Position numbers and translations under genes: made by a program | Notes under the pieces: generated by a model | Told to the model about the DNA's origin: nothing | The model's database searches: none | What the model saw: the letters and a program-made list of their open reading frames with translations, nothing else | Shown: piece after piece, positions 53,880-62,147 of the stretch | How the letters are laid out: each line of letters opens with the position of its first letter | Numbering within the stretch: the first letter of the stretch is position 1 | Source of the DNA: Mycobacterium sp. IS-1742 | GTDB lineage: Bacteria > Actinomycetota > Actinomycetes > Mycobacteriales > Mycobacteriaceae | NCBI RefSeq assembly: GCF_001500125.1 | Contig: NZ_LQIV01000012.1 | Span: 186,001 to 250,000, forward strand | Direction: 5' to 3' | DNA: 64,000 nt

Positions 53880-54715
53880 CAAAAGGCCGGCCACGGGATC
53901 GGACGGCGACGGTCCGGGGTCGGCATCACCGGATTATCCAGCAGCTCAAGGGTTCTCACGCGCAGCGCGGTCACTTCGCGGGCGGTGATGTGGGGCCGCA
54001 GCCGGTCGCGCAGTTCCCCGCCGCGTAGGTCGTCGCCGAGGCGCGCCACGGTTTCGAGGGTCTCGTCGTCGACGGGTTTGCCCGCCCAGCCCCACAGAAC
54101 GGTGCGCAGCTTGTCCTCGGCGTGCAGGCTCACGCCGTGGTCGACGCCGTACACGCGGCCGTCCACGCCGGCGAGGATGTGGCCGCCCTTGCGGTCGGCG
54201 TTGTTGATCAGCACGTCGAACACCGCCATCCGGCGCAACCGGACGTCGTCGGCGTGCACGAGCGTGACCTCGTCGCCGGCGTAGTCGTAGGCCTGCAGGA
54301 TCGGGAGGTAACCCGGCGGGATGCGGCCCGCGGGCAGCAGGTCCACCAGGTCCGGGCCCGGGTTCTCGTCACCCTCGTCGCCGAGTTGGTCGACCCACCG
54401 CTGCACCATGCCCGACCCGGCAGGCCCGTCACGAATGACGGTGTCGGGCACGATGTCCCAGCCCGTCGCCGCCGACACGAGGTAGGCCGCGAACTCCCGG
54501 CCGGCCAGTGTGCCGTCCGGGAAGTCCCACAGGGGCGCCTCGCCGGCGACCGGCTTGTAGACGCAGTGGGTCTGAGCGCCGTCGAGGTGTGCCTCGCACA
54601 GGAACGTGGCGTTGCTCGCCGAGCGGATCCGTCCGATGACGGTCAGGTCGCCCGTCCGCATCACCCATCCGTCGTCGGCGCGGTCGTGTGCGGAGCCCTC
54701 AGATGTCGGCGTCAT
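53879..54715 (-). CDS. SCO1664-family protein (Rv2133c-like)
   Basis: This 278-aa actinobacterial protein has a PI3/PI4-kinase-like fold pattern: [47 protein letters not shown], then [34 protein letters not shown], which looks like the catalytic-loop D-x-x-x-x-N and the D-H-G metal motif. A kinase-like activity is inferred, not shown. It is coupled to cysQ by ATGA and overlaps the DUF3090 gene by 17 bp. The small gene Rv2132, which sits beside it in M. tuberculosis, is absent. Confidence 0.88.
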   Translation of the reverse strand: MTPTSEGSAHDRADDGWVMRTGDLTVIGRIRSASNATFLCEAHLDGAQTHCVYKPVAGEAPLWDFPDGTLAGREFAAYLVSAATGWDIVPDTVIRDGPAGSGMVQRWVDQLGDEGDENPGPDLVDLLPAGRIPPGYLPILQAYDYAGDEVTLVHADDVRLRRMAVFDVLINNADRKGGHILAGVDGRVYGVDHGVSLHAEDKLRTVLWGWAGKPVDDETLETVARLGDDLRGGELRDRLRPHITAREVTALRVRTLELLDNPVMPTPDRRRPIPWPAF

Positions 54716-55286
54716 CGTCGGTCTCGGTCAGCGCGCCGCGCCGATAGCCGTTGGTGCGCACGCAGATGTGGCCCTCCGGGTCGAGGGGTTCGTCGCACAG
54801 CGGGCAGGGCGGGCGGCCTGCCGAGATGACGCGGTTGGAGCGGGTGGCGAACTGACGGGCCGATTCGGGGGTGAGGAACACCCGCACCGCATCCGGGCCG
54901 TCCTCGGCGTCGTCGAGCACCACCGAGGCATCGAATTCGGTGTCCGACACCGCGAGCAGCTCCACCACGATCGTCTGCGCCTCGGAGTCCCACCCCAGGC
55001 CCATGGTTCCCACCCGGAACTCGGCGTCGACGGGTGTCACCAACGGGCTCAGGTCGTCGACTTCACCGGTATCGGGCGGGATAGGGGTGCCGAAGCGCCG
55101 GTTGATCTCCTGGAGCAGCGCCGCGATGCGCTCGGCGAGGACGGCCACCTGCTGTTTCTCGAGGATGACCGAGACCACGCGCTTGTCGTGCACGGCCTGC
55201 AGATAGAACGTCCGGTTGCCGGGCTGCCCGACCGTCCCGGCCACGAAGCGGTCGGGCGTGCGGAAGACGTGAATTGCTCGGGCCAT
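54699..55286 (-). CDS. DUF3090 protein with zinc-ribbon-like C-terminus (Rv2134c-like)
   Basis: This 195-aa protein begins MARAIHVFRTPDRFVAGTVGQPGNRTFYLQAVHDKRVVSV. The C-terminal region has CPLCDEPLDPEGHIC, a CxxC...HxC metal-binding motif. DUF3090 proteins are found in actinobacteria beside the SCO1664-family and phosphoglycerate-mutase-like genes, as here, suggesting one conserved pathway. ATG 55286 gives the same length as Rv2134c. Function unknown. Confidence 0.9.
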   Translation of the reverse strand: MARAIHVFRTPDRFVAGTVGQPGNRTFYLQAVHDKRVVSVILEKQQVAVLAERIAALLQEINRRFGTPIPPDTGEVDDLSPLVTPVDAEFRVGTMGLGWDSEAQTIVVELLAVSDTEFDASVVLDDAEDGPDAVRVFLTPESARQFATRSNRVISAGRPPCPLCDEPLDPEGHICVRTNGYRRGALTETDDDADI

Positions 55287-55314
55287 GGCACCTTCCAAAA
55301 TACCGGGTGGCGGG

Positions 55315-56031
55315 TCAACCGGTGGAACCGCCGACGACCGCGTCCTCCGGAGGCAGTTCGTCCGACCCGCCCGGTTGGCCGTCGGTCGCGGGTGCGGGTT
55401 TGGCCACGAGCCCGGCAGCCAGTTCGGCACCGGTGTGGTTGATGTGCACGACGAACGGACGCAGCGTGGTGTAGCGGATCACGCTCATCGACGCCGGATC
55501 GGCGGTGATGCGCTGGAAGCTGTCCAGGTGGGTGCCGAGCGCGTCGGCGAGCACGGCCTTGATCACGTCGCCGTGACTGCACGCCACCCACAGGGTGTCA
55601 CCGCCGTGCTCCTCGGCCAACCGCCGGTCGTGTTCGCGGACGGCCGCCACAGCGCGGGCCTGCACCTGGGCGAGGCCTTCGCCGTCGGGGAACACCGCGG
55701 CGCTGGGCTGCTGCTGCACCACCGCCCACAGCGGCTCCTTGACGAGGTCGCCGATCTTGCGGCCGGTCCACGCGCCGTAGTCGACCTCGGAGAGCCGCTC
55801 GTCGACGACGGGTTCGAGGCCGAGGGCCGCGGCCAGCGGTTCGACTGTGCGCCGGCAACGCAGCAGCGGTGAGCGCACGATCGCGCGCACTGGCAGCTCA
55901 CCGATGCGGCCGACCACGTCCCTGGCCTGTTCGGCACCGCGTTCGTCGAGGTCGACGCCCTCGCTGCGGCCGGCCAGCGTGTGCGCGGTGTTGGAGGTCG
56001 AACGGCCGTGCCGCAGCAGGATCACGGTCAT
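55315..56031 (-). CDS. Histidine-phosphatase (phosphoglycerate-mutase-like) protein (Rv2135c-like)
   Basis: This 238-aa member of the histidine phosphatase superfamily has the catalytic LLRHGRSTSN (H8 nucleophile), a second Arg in RSPLLRCRRT, Glu in LSEVDYGAWTGR, and the second His in VACSHGDVIKAVL. It is more likely a phosphatase than a mutase, since family members of this length in actinobacteria hydrolyse small phosphates. Its ATG overlaps a micro-ORF stop (ATGA) that arises from a tandem duplication of its own translation-initiation region. Confidence 0.9.
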   Translation of the reverse strand: MTVILLRHGRSTSNTAHTLAGRSEGVDLDERGAEQARDVVGRIGELPVRAIVRSPLLRCRRTVEPLAAALGLEPVVDERLSEVDYGAWTGRKIGDLVKEPLWAVVQQQPSAAVFPDGEGLAQVQARAVAAVREHDRRLAEEHGGDTLWVACSHGDVIKAVLADALGTHLDSFQRITADPASMSVIRYTTLRPFVVHINHTGAELAAGLVAKPAPATDGQPGGSDELPPEDAVVGGSTG

Positions 56032-56099
56032 GTCGGCTCCTCGCGCAAGCGCTCGTCGGTCATGTCGGCTCCTCGCGCGAGCGCTCGTCGGTCATGTCG
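56026..56099 (-). repeat. MIRU-like tandem repeat (32-bp period) with two micro-ORFs
   Basis: Two 32-bp units (56026-56057, 56058-56089; one mismatch) and a 10-bp partial third fill the gap between uppP and the phosphatase gene. On the coding (minus) strand each unit holds the GCGAGGAGC ribosome binding site and an ATGACC start. They create two 11-residue micro-ORFs, [11 protein letters not shown] (56060-56095) and MTDERLREEPT (56028-56063), linked to each other, to the uppP stop and to the next start by ATGA overlaps. MIRUs described in mycobacteria are likewise intercistronic with start-stop overlaps, though usually longer. Confidence 0.8.
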
Positions 56100-56922
56100 C
56101 GGCCACCACCCCGGTGGACAACAGGATCAGCACCACCACACCCAACACCACCCGGTAGCCGACGAACCAGTACATGCCGTGGCGCACGAGGAACCGCAGG
56201 AACCAGGCGACCGCGGCGAACCCGACGACGAACGCGATCACCGTGGCGACCAACAGCTGCGGTCCGGTGGCGCTCATCCCCTCGCCGACCGGGGCGAAGG
56301 CGTCGGGCAGCGAGAACAGCCCCGAGGCGAACACCGCGGGGATGGCGAGCAGGAACCCGAACCGGGCGGCCAGCTCGCGGTCGAGGCCGAGGAAGAGCCC
56401 CGCGCTGATCGTCGCGCCCGACCGGGACACCCCGGGCAGCAGCGCCAGGCACTGGGCGAAGCCGACGATGACGCCGTCGCGCCAGGTCAGCTGTTCGACG
56501 TGGCGGACCTGCCTGCCGTAGTACTCGGCGGCGGCGATCACGGCGGAGAACACGATCAGCGCGATCGCGATGGCCCACAGGTTGCGTGCGGCGGTGCGGA
56601 TCTCGTCCTTGAGCAGCAGTCCCAGCACGGCGATCGGGATCGTGCCGATGATCACATACCAGCCCAGCCGGTAGTCGGCGTCTCGGCGCTCGGGACGGCG
56701 CAGGCCGCCGAACCAGGCGCGCACGATGCGCGCGATGTCGCGGGCGAAGTAGACCAGCACCGCCACCTCGGTGCCCAACTGCGTGACCGCGGTGAACGAC
56801 GCGCCCGCATCGTCGTCGAAGAACACCCGGGACACGATCGCGAGGTGTCCGGAGGAGGAGACCGGCAGGAATTCGGTGAGGCCTTGGACGACGGCGAGGA
56901 CGATGACCTGCAACCACGACAT
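56092..56922 (-). CDS. uppP: Undecaprenyl-diphosphatase UppP (BacA)
   Basis: This 276-aa polytopic enzyme recycles undecaprenyl (in mycobacteria decaprenyl) diphosphate to the monophosphate for peptidoglycan and arabinogalactan synthesis. Family motifs are [15 protein letters not shown] (the E-rich [13 protein letters not shown]) and [21 protein letters not shown] (PGxSRSG). There are about eight membrane spans. I use ATG 56922 ([15 protein letters not shown]), which matches Rv2136c; a GTG six codons upstream is less likely. The loss of this protein would raise bacitracin sensitivity. Confidence 0.96.
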   Translation of the reverse strand: MSWLQVIVLAVVQGLTEFLPVSSSGHLAIVSRVFFDDDAGASFTAVTQLGTEVAVLVYFARDIARIVRAWFGGLRRPERRDADYRLGWYVIIGTIPIAVLGLLLKDEIRTAARNLWAIAIALIVFSAVIAAAEYYGRQVRHVEQLTWRDGVIVGFAQCLALLPGVSRSGATISAGLFLGLDRELAARFGFLLAIPAVFASGLFSLPDAFAPVGEGMSATGPQLLVATVIAFVVGFAAVAWFLRFLVRHGMYWFVGYRVVLGVVVLILLSTGVVAAT

Positions 56923-56967
56923 GTCCGGTGCGTCGATCACGACGACGACCGTACCGTGGCGGGAGTG

Positions 56968-57279
56968 TCAGCGACCGGGTCGAGCCACCGGCTGGGCGGT
57001 CCACACGGCGTCGCGCACCGCGGCGGCGAGGCTGCGCTCGTCGGTCACATCGATGTCGTGAAGCGTCCGGGTGGTCGCGGCGACCACGTCGTCCTCGGTC
57101 GGAACCGGACCCCGCAGACGCGGGCGGTACACCTCGACGACGAGGTGCTGGCGCTCGACGTGGAACGAAAAGCTGCGGCCGTCGCCGATCTGGCCGAAGC
57201 CGCTGGCGTGGACACCGGTGGAGATGTCCTCGAACTCCAAACCGGCGCTGCGGGCGTGCCTTTCTGTGACGAGCGTCAT
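56968..57279 (-). CDS. Conserved hypothetical protein (Rv2137c-like)
   Basis: This 103-aa soluble protein contains VHASGFGQIGDGRSFSFHVERQHLVVEVYRPRLRG and VWTAQPVARPGR. No family is recognised beyond its conserved place upstream of uppP in mycobacteria. It is probably the first gene of the leftward run Rv2137c-uppP-phosphatase-DUF3090-SCO1664-cysQ-mshC-SDR. Its promoter is in the 133-bp gap shared with divergent lppL. Function unknown. Confidence 0.7.
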   Translation of the reverse strand: MTLVTERHARSAGLEFEDISTGVHASGFGQIGDGRSFSFHVERQHLVVEVYRPRLRGPVPTEDDVVAATTRTLHDIDVTDERSLAAAVRDAVWTAQPVARPGR

Positions 57280-57412
57280 GATCAGACCATAGCCACGGTT
57301 ATGTAAGACAGTCTAGGGAATGCGCGAAATTGGTCGGTCCAATCACGCCTAGACTGACGCACCGACCCTCGAATGCCGAGAATTTCCGTTCGCACAAACC
57401 GAGAGCTACCCC

Positions 57413-58444
57413 GTGTCGCTGCGCGTAAACCTCCGACCCCGCTCACTGGCCACCGCCGTCGCGGCCCTGGCCGTCGCCGCGGCCGGCTGCTCGTCGAATC
57501 CGGTCGACGCGCCTCCCCCGACGATCACGCCCGCATCGGCCGCGTCGTCACCGCCGGTCACCGGCGCGCCGGACGGCACGGTTCGTCCGCTGGCCGGCGA
57601 CGCGCGGGCCGCGCTCTTCGATCCGGCCACCCGCTCGCTGGTGGTGCTCGGACAGGGGCCCGAGGGTCAGTCGACGCTGACGGTGCTGACCTCGCCGGCG
57701 CCGCCGCGCACCCTGCTCACTCCCGGGACGGCGACCGCGATGGCGGGAACCGGCGACGGCACGGTGTACCTCTCCGCCCGGGGCGGCTACTCACGGGTGG
57801 ACATCGCCGCCGGACGCGTCGAGCAGGTGGAGGTGGAAGGTGAGGCCGACACCGACTTCACCGCCGTCGCGCGGCGCGCCGATGGGCGCCTGGTGCTGGG
57901 CACGTCCGACGGTGCGGTGCTGACGCTCGAGTCCGACACCACCGTCGGCGCCCGGCTGGGGATCTTTGCGCGCGTGGATGCGCTTGTCGCGCAGGGCAAT
58001 ACGACGGTCGTGCTGGATCGTGGACAGACCTCGGTGACGACGGTCGACGCCGGCGGCACCAAGGCCGCCCAGGCGCTGCGCGCAGGCGAGGGCGCGACCA
58101 CCATGGCCGCCGATCCGCAGGGCCGGGTCCTGGTCGCCGACACCCGTGGCGACGAACTGCTGGTGTTCGGCACGAACCCGCTGATCATGCGGCAGCGCTA
58201 CCCGGTGCCGGACGCCCCCTACGGCCTGGCCGGATCGAGCGGGCTGGCGTGGGTGTCGCAGACGGCGTCGAACACCGTGATTGGCTACGATCTGTCCACC
58301 GGGATCCCCGTCGAAAAGGTGCGTCACCGAACCGTGCAGCAACCGAACCTCCTCGCCTACGACGATGTGTCTGGCACGCTGTATGTGGTGTCAGGGACGG
58401 GAGCGGGTGTGCAGGTGATCACCGGCGCGGCGGAGCCGCGATGA
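57413..58444 (+). CDS. lppL: Lipoprotein LppL
   Basis: This 343-aa lipoprotein has a signal peptide ending in AAGC (C26) within LATAVAALAVAAAGC. The mature part looks like a beta-propeller, with about six repeats such as RSLVVLGQGPEGQSTLTVLTS, TVYLSARGGYSRVDIAAGRVEQVEV, GRVLVADTRGDELLVFGTNPL and ASNTVIGYDLSTG. It would sit on the outer face of the cytoplasmic membrane. Matches Rv2138, upstream of pyrD. GTG start at 57413. Its stop overlaps the start of a micro-ORF (ATGA). Confidence 0.88.
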   Translation: MSLRVNLRPRSLATAVAALAVAAAGCSSNPVDAPPPTITPASAASSPPVTGAPDGTVRPLAGDARAALFDPATRSLVVLGQGPEGQSTLTVLTSPAPPRTLLTPGTATAMAGTGDGTVYLSARGGYSRVDIAAGRVEQVEVEGEADTDFTAVARRADGRLVLGTSDGAVLTLESDTTVGARLGIFARVDALVAQGNTTVVLDRGQTSVTTVDAGGTKAAQALRAGEGATTMAADPQGRVLVADTRGDELLVFGTNPLIMRQRYPVPDAPYGLAGSSGLAWVSQTASNTVIGYDLSTGIPVEKVRHRTVQQPNLLAYDDVSGTLYVVSGTGAGVQVITGAAEPR

Positions 58445-58475
58445 CGGCCGATGCGGCGGAGCCGCGATGACGGCC
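58427..58475 (+). repeat. Duplicated intercistronic unit (26-bp period) with a 9-residue micro-ORF
   Basis: A 23-bp segment occurs at 58427-58449 and again at 58453-58475. Each copy contains GGAGCCGCGATGACGG, i.e. a ribosome binding site plus ATGA. The first ATG starts MTADAAEPR, which stops in the second ATGA, where the DUF5703 gene starts. Structurally it is the same arrangement as the uppP-phosphatase junction, but of unrelated sequence. Confidence 0.75.
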
Positions 58476-58718
58476 GCACGCGGCCGGATGCCCGCGGCCT
58501 GGGACCAGGTGGTGGCCGAGGCGTCCGACGAGTGGGAATGGGTCCCGCTGCGGCTGCCCCCCGACGTCACCAGGATCAGCGCGTCGATCCGCCTCTCCAT
58601 CGAGGCGGAGTACCGCGGTTGGGAGCTGACCCGGGTGCGCGCCTACACCGACGGGAGTCGCCGGGTGCTGCTGCGGCGCCGCAAGACCGCGAGCACGGTG
58701 GAGCAGCCGGGGCAGTGA
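58467..58718 (+). CDS. DUF5703-family small protein
   Basis: This 83-aa protein, [40 protein letters not shown], has [34 protein letters not shown] in its second half. It resembles a small actinobacterial family of unknown function found next to pyrD. It starts at the ATGA formed by the duplicated unit and its TGA overlaps the pyrD GTG, so it is translationally coupled on both sides. Confidence 0.8.
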   Translation: MTAARGRMPAAWDQVVAEASDEWEWVPLRLPPDVTRISASIRLSIEAEYRGWELTRVRAYTDGSRRVLLRRRKTASTVEQPGQ

Positions 58719-59788
58719 CCGGCTACCACGCGCTGCGGCGGGTGCTGTTCCTGGTCGACCCCGAGCGCATCCACACCTGGGTGTTCGCACTGCTCCGGAC
58801 CCTGACCACGCCGGGCCTGCTGCGCCGGGCGCTGCGGGCCCGGCTCGCACCCCGCGATCCCGTGCTGGCCAGCACCGTGTTCGGTGTGCGCTTCCCGGGG
58901 CCGCTCGGGCTGGCGGCCGGCTTCGACAAGGACGGCCGCGGCCTGCACACCTGGCCGGCGCTGGGATTCGGATACGCCGAGGTGGGCACCGTCACCGCCC
59001 AGCCGCAACCGGGGAACCCCGAACCCCGGTTGTTCCGCCTGCCCGAGGACCGGGCGCTGCTCAACCGCATGGGGTTCAACAACGACGGCGCGGCCCGGCT
59101 CGCGCAGCGGCTCACCCGCCACGTCTCCGACGCACCCGTCGGCGTGAACATCGGCAAGACCAAGACCACGCCCCCGGAGCTCGCCGTCGACGACTACGCC
59201 GAGAGCGCACGCCAGCTCGGGCCGCTCGCCTCGTTCCTGGTGGTCAATGTCAGTTCGCCGAACACGCCGGGACTGCGTGACCTGCAGGCGGTCGAGGCGT
59301 TACGACCGATCCTGGCCGCGGTGCGCGCCCAGACCTCGACGCCGGTGCTGGTGAAGATCGCTCCCGACCTGTCCGACGCCGACGTCGACGAGATCGCCGA
59401 CCTGGCAGTCGGATTGGGCCTGGCCGGTATCGTGGCCACGAACACCACGGTCTCGCGGGCGGGACTCGAGACCCCCGGCGTCGAGGAGCTCGGACCGGGC
59501 GGGGTGTCCGGCGCACCGGTGGCCGCGCGCTCGCTCGAGGTGCTGCGCCGGCTCTACCGCCGGGCCGGTGACCGGTTGGTGCTCGTCAGCGTCGGCGGCA
59601 TCGAGACCGCCGACGACGCCTGGGAGCGCATCGTCTCGGGCGCCTCACTGCTGCAGGGCTACACCGGCTTCGTCTACGGAGGCGGGTTGTGGGCCAAGCA
59701 CATTCACGACGGGCTGGCGGCTCGGCTGCACGCGGAGGGCTTCGCGTCGCTGTCGGATGCGGTGGGTTCGGCGATGCGTTCGCGGTAG
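58715..59788 (+). CDS. pyrD: Dihydroorotate dehydrogenase (quinone), class 2
   Basis: This 357-aa membrane-associated flavoenzyme oxidises dihydroorotate to orotate with quinone, in pyrimidine synthesis. The N-terminal helices (residues 1-45) are the class 2 quinone-tunnel extension. Conserved segments are [66 protein letters not shown] (catalytic Ser in class 2), VATNTT, and [33 protein letters not shown] for FMN phosphate. GTG start overlaps the upstream stop (GTGA). Full length. Confidence 0.97.
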   Translation: MTGYHALRRVLFLVDPERIHTWVFALLRTLTTPGLLRRALRARLAPRDPVLASTVFGVRFPGPLGLAAGFDKDGRGLHTWPALGFGYAEVGTVTAQPQPGNPEPRLFRLPEDRALLNRMGFNNDGAARLAQRLTRHVSDAPVGVNIGKTKTTPPELAVDDYAESARQLGPLASFLVVNVSSPNTPGLRDLQAVEALRPILAAVRAQTSTPVLVKIAPDLSDADVDEIADLAVGLGLAGIVATNTTVSRAGLETPGVEELGPGGVSGAPVAARSLEVLRRLYRRAGDRLVLVSVGGIETADDAWERIVSGASLLQGYTGFVYGGGLWAKHIHDGLAARLHAEGFASLSDAVGSAMRSR

Positions 59789-59789
59789 T

Positions 59790-59915
59790 TCAGCGCTTGC
59801 GCTTGCGCACCGTTTCGCCTGCCTCCACGGCGCGGTCGCGCTTGTCGGCGCGCCGCTCCTTGAGAGACCGTGCCGCAGGCTTTTTCAGGTTTCTGCCCGG
59901 TTTCTTGTCAGCCAT
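59790..59915 (-). CDS. Small, highly basic protein (41 aa)
   Basis: MADKKPGRNLKKPAARSLKERRADKRDRAVEAGETVRKRKR carries about 17 Lys/Arg residues in 41. ATG 59915 is preceded by AAGGAGC at good spacing, and the stop lies one base from the convergent pyrD stop, so the ORF fills a natural gene slot. It could be a nucleic-acid-binding or ribosome-associated peptide. I recognise no family; coding status rests on the ribosome binding site and packing. Confidence 0.6.
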   Translation of the reverse strand: MADKKPGRNLKKPAARSLKERRADKRDRAVEAGETVRKRKR

Positions 59916-60010
59916 TGACGCTCCTTGATCGAAGTGACAACCACTCGATCGCGACCATACGTCATTCACCGGATAAAGCCAGTTCCGCTGATGGCAGGGG
60001 TGCGCCCACG

Positions 60011-60072
60011 CGCGAGCAGACACAGAATCGCGTGATTCGCGGCGGCCCAACGCGAATCTGCGTCAGCTCGCG
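60011..60072. repeat. 62-bp imperfect palindrome
   Basis: Arms 60011-60033 and 60050-60072 are 23 bases each and complementary at 20 positions, around a 16-base loop. It lies between the small basic gene and the YbhB gene. Its length and imperfect symmetry look like a dispersed palindromic (REP-like) element rather than a simple terminator; I seem to recall similar sequences in other mycobacteria but cannot check. Confidence 0.75.
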
Positions 60073-60083
60073 GCTGAGCCGCG
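60069..60083 (-). terminator. Hairpin directly after the YbhB-like gene
   Basis: CGCGGCT-G-AGCCGCG has perfect 7-bp arms two bases after the TAG of the YbhB gene. The single central base forces a slightly larger loop. The adjoining 62-bp palindrome overlaps it. Probable end of the leftward transcript; no T-run. Confidence 0.5.
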
Positions 60084-60085
60084 CG

Positions 60086-60622
60086 CTAGTTCTGCTCGTA
60101 GGTGCCGTGGATGATCGCGCGGGCGATGGCGTGGCTGAAGAGGTTGAACCCGAGGTAGGCCGGGGTCGCGTCTTCGGGGATGTCGAGCTTCTCGACGTCG
60201 ACCGCGTGCACCACGATGAAGTAGCGGTGCGGGCCGTGCCCCGGCGGCGGGGCGGCGCCGACATAGCGCTTCATCCCGGCGTCGTTGGCCAGTGTGACGG
60301 CGTCGCCCGGGAAGCCCTTGGCGCTGCCGTCGCCGACCCCGGCGGGCAGGTCGGTGACCGTGGCGGGCAGGTTGAACACCGCCCAGTGCCAGAACCCGGA
60401 TCCGGTCGGCGCATCGGGGTCGTAGACGGTGACGGCGAAGCTGCGCGTCTCCTCCGGGAAGCCGGACCACGACAGCTGCGGCGACACGTCGGAGCCGCCG
60501 GCGCCCATCAGGCCGCTCACCTGATCGTTGGACAACGGCTGCCCGTCGGTCACCGACTCGGAGGTCAGCGTGAACGACGGCAGTTCTGGCAGGAACTCAT
60601 AGGGGTTGTACGGAAAAGCCAT
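60086..60622 (-). CDS. YbhB/YbcL-type PEBP-family protein (Rv2140c-like)
   Basis: This 178-aa phosphatidylethanolamine-binding-protein-like protein has the ligand-site motif [23 protein letters not shown] (D-P-D-x-P and GxxHW) and the second motif [21 protein letters not shown] (G-x-H-R-Y). Members bind phosphate-bearing or lipid ligands; the physiological role in mycobacteria is not settled. I use ATG 60622 ([17 protein letters not shown]), as for Rv2140c. It lies 28 bp after the M20 peptidase gene in the same direction. Confidence 0.93.
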   Translation of the reverse strand: MAFPYNPYEFLPELPSFTLTSESVTDGQPLSNDQVSGLMGAGGSDVSPQLSWSGFPEETRSFAVTVYDPDAPTGSGFWHWAVFNLPATVTDLPAGVGDGSAKGFPGDAVTLANDAGMKRYVGAAPPPGHGPHRYFIVVHAVDVEKLDIPEDATPAYLGFNLFSHAIARAIIHGTYEQN

Positions 60623-60650
60623 GATGTCCTTTCGCGTGGATGGGAACCGC

Positions 60651-61985
60651 TCAGCAGTGCTCGAGAAAGTGTTGCAGAACCTGCGCCCCGAATTCGAGGG
60701 CGTCGACGGGTACCCGTTCGTCGATACCGTGGAACAGCGCGGCGAAGTCGAGTTCCGGCGGCAGCCGCAGGGGGATGAACCCGAAGCAGCGAATGCCCAA
60801 CCGCTGGAACGATTTCGCATCCGTGCCGCCGGAGAGCATGTAGGGCACCGTGCGGGCGTCGGGGTCCAGCGCCAGCAGCGAGGCGTTCATCTGGTCGACC
60901 AGGTCACCGTCGAACGTCGTCTCGTAGGAGGGCAGATCGCGTTCCCACGAGCGGACCACGTCGGGTCCGATCAGCGCGTCGACCTCGCGTTCGAACGCCT
61001 CCTTGCGCCCCGGCAGCACCCGGCAGTCCACCATGGCCTCGGCGGTCTGCGGGATGACGTTGGCCTTGTAGCCCGCCTTGAGCATCGTCGGGTTGGCGGT
61101 GTCGCGCAGCGTGGCGCCGACGATCCGCGCGATGCCGCCCAGCTTGGCGATGGACCCCTCGAGATCCGGGGAGTCGACGTCGAACGAGTACCCCGTCTCC
61201 TCGGCGACGGCGTCGAGAAATTGCTCGACCGTGTCGCTTAGCACCAGCGGGAATTGGTGGCGCCCGAGTTTGGCGACGGCTTCGGCGACCGCGGTGACGG
61301 CGTTGTCGTCGTGCACCATCGACCCGTGTCCGGCCCGGCCGCGCGCGGTGAGGCGCATCCACGACAGACCCTTCTCGGCCGTCTCGATGAGGTAGAGGCG
61401 GCGCTCACCGCCGTCGCGGCGCGGCACCGTCAGCGAGAACCCGCCGACCTCGCCGATCGCCTCGGTCACACCGTCGAACAGGTCCGGCCGGTTGTCCACC
61501 AACCAGTTCGCGCCGTAGGTGCCGCCGTGCTCCTCGTCGGAGACGAAGGCGAACAGCAGATCGCGCGGCGGGACGATGCCTGCGCGTTTGAAGTGGCGGG
61601 CGACGGCGATCATCATCCCGCACATGTCCTTCATGTCGACCGCGCCGCGGCCCCAGACGTATCCGTCGGACACCGCGCCGGAGAAAGGGTGCACGCTCCA
61701 GTCGGCCGGTTCGGCGGGCACCACGTCGAGGTGGCCGTGGATCATCAGGGCGCCACGGGACGGGTCCGCGCCGGGCAGACGGGCGAAGACGTTGCCCCGA
61801 TTCGGCGCGCCCGCGTCGAGGTACTCGCACTCGTAGCCGACCTCGGTGAGTTGGGCCTGCACCCACCTGGCGCAGTCGCCCTCACCCTTGGTCGTGGCCG
61901 GGTCTCCGGTGTTGGAGGTGTCGAAGCGAATCAGCGAGCTGACGAGTTCGACCACCTCATCCGCGGGTCCTGTCACAACCACCAT
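60651..61985 (-). CDS. M20-family zinc peptidase (DapE/ArgE-like, Rv2141c-like)
   Basis: This metallohydrolase of about 444 aa has metal ligands in [13 protein letters not shown] (H-x-D), [25 protein letters not shown] (catalytic E-E) and a C-terminal His in [11 protein letters not shown], with a dimerisation domain between (about 190-320). It resembles acyl-lysine or N-acetyl-ornithine deacetylases and was sometimes called dapE2, but the M20 subfamily is not resolved and the true substrate is unknown. ATG 61985 is my choice; an in-frame start five codons upstream and nearby GTGs are possible, as no strong ribosome binding site is seen. Confidence 0.9.
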   Translation of the reverse strand: MVVVTGPADEVVELVSSLIRFDTSNTGDPATTKGEGDCARWVQAQLTEVGYECEYLDAGAPNRGNVFARLPGADPSRGALMIHGHLDVVPAEPADWSVHPFSGAVSDGYVWGRGAVDMKDMCGMMIAVARHFKRAGIVPPRDLLFAFVSDEEHGGTYGANWLVDNRPDLFDGVTEAIGEVGGFSLTVPRRDGGERRLYLIETAEKGLSWMRLTARGRAGHGSMVHDDNAVTAVAEAVAKLGRHQFPLVLSDTVEQFLDAVAEETGYSFDVDSPDLEGSIAKLGGIARIVGATLRDTANPTMLKAGYKANVIPQTAEAMVDCRVLPGRKEAFEREVDALIGPDVVRSWERDLPSYETTFDGDLVDQMNASLLALDPDARTVPYMLSGGTDAKSFQRLGIRCFGFIPLRLPPELDFAALFHGIDERVPVDALEFGAQVLQHFLEHC

Positions 61986-62029
61986 TCGTACCAGGGACAC
62001 CGGGTTTGGGTTCGGGCTGCCTGATCCGA

Positions 62030-62035
62030 TAGCCT
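62030..62035 (+). promoter_or_regulatory. Possible -10 box for tRNA-Leu
   Basis: TAGCCT fits TANNNT and lies about 27 bases before the mature tRNA 5' end; a TTGGGT at 62006 is 18 bases upstream. A small inverted repeat CCCACG-N5-CGTGGG (62042-62058) follows in the leader. Confidence 0.4.
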
Positions 62036-62061
62036 TAGCTGCCCACGCGGGACGTGGGACG

Positions 62062-62147
62062 GTCCGAGTGGCGGAATGGCAGACGCGCTAGCTTGAGGTG
62101 CTAGTGCCCTATTAACGGGCGTGGGGGTTCAAGTCCCCCCTCGGACA
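62062..62147 (+). tRNA. tRNA-Leu (anticodon GAG)
   Basis: The acceptor stem GTCCGAG (62062-62068) pairs with CTCGGAC (62140-62146), discriminator A at 62147. The anticodon stem CTAGC/GCTAG encloses TTGAGGT, giving GAG at 62095-62097, which reads CUC/CUU. A long variable arm (GCCCTATTAACGGGC) marks it as a class II leucine tRNA, and the T-arm is GGGGGTTCAAGTCCCCC. CCA is not encoded. The 3' half overlaps the end of the serine recombinase gene. Confidence 0.97.
62129..62147. other. Probable attachment-site core at the tRNA 3' end (left junction of an integrated element)
   Basis: The recombinase gene on the minus strand stops at 62129, inside the T-loop of tRNA-Leu, so its last codons are read from the tRNA 3' end. 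This is what insertion at a tRNA gene with restoration of the tRNA by the element's att sequence would leave. The matching right-end copy is not in the window. Confidence 0.6.
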
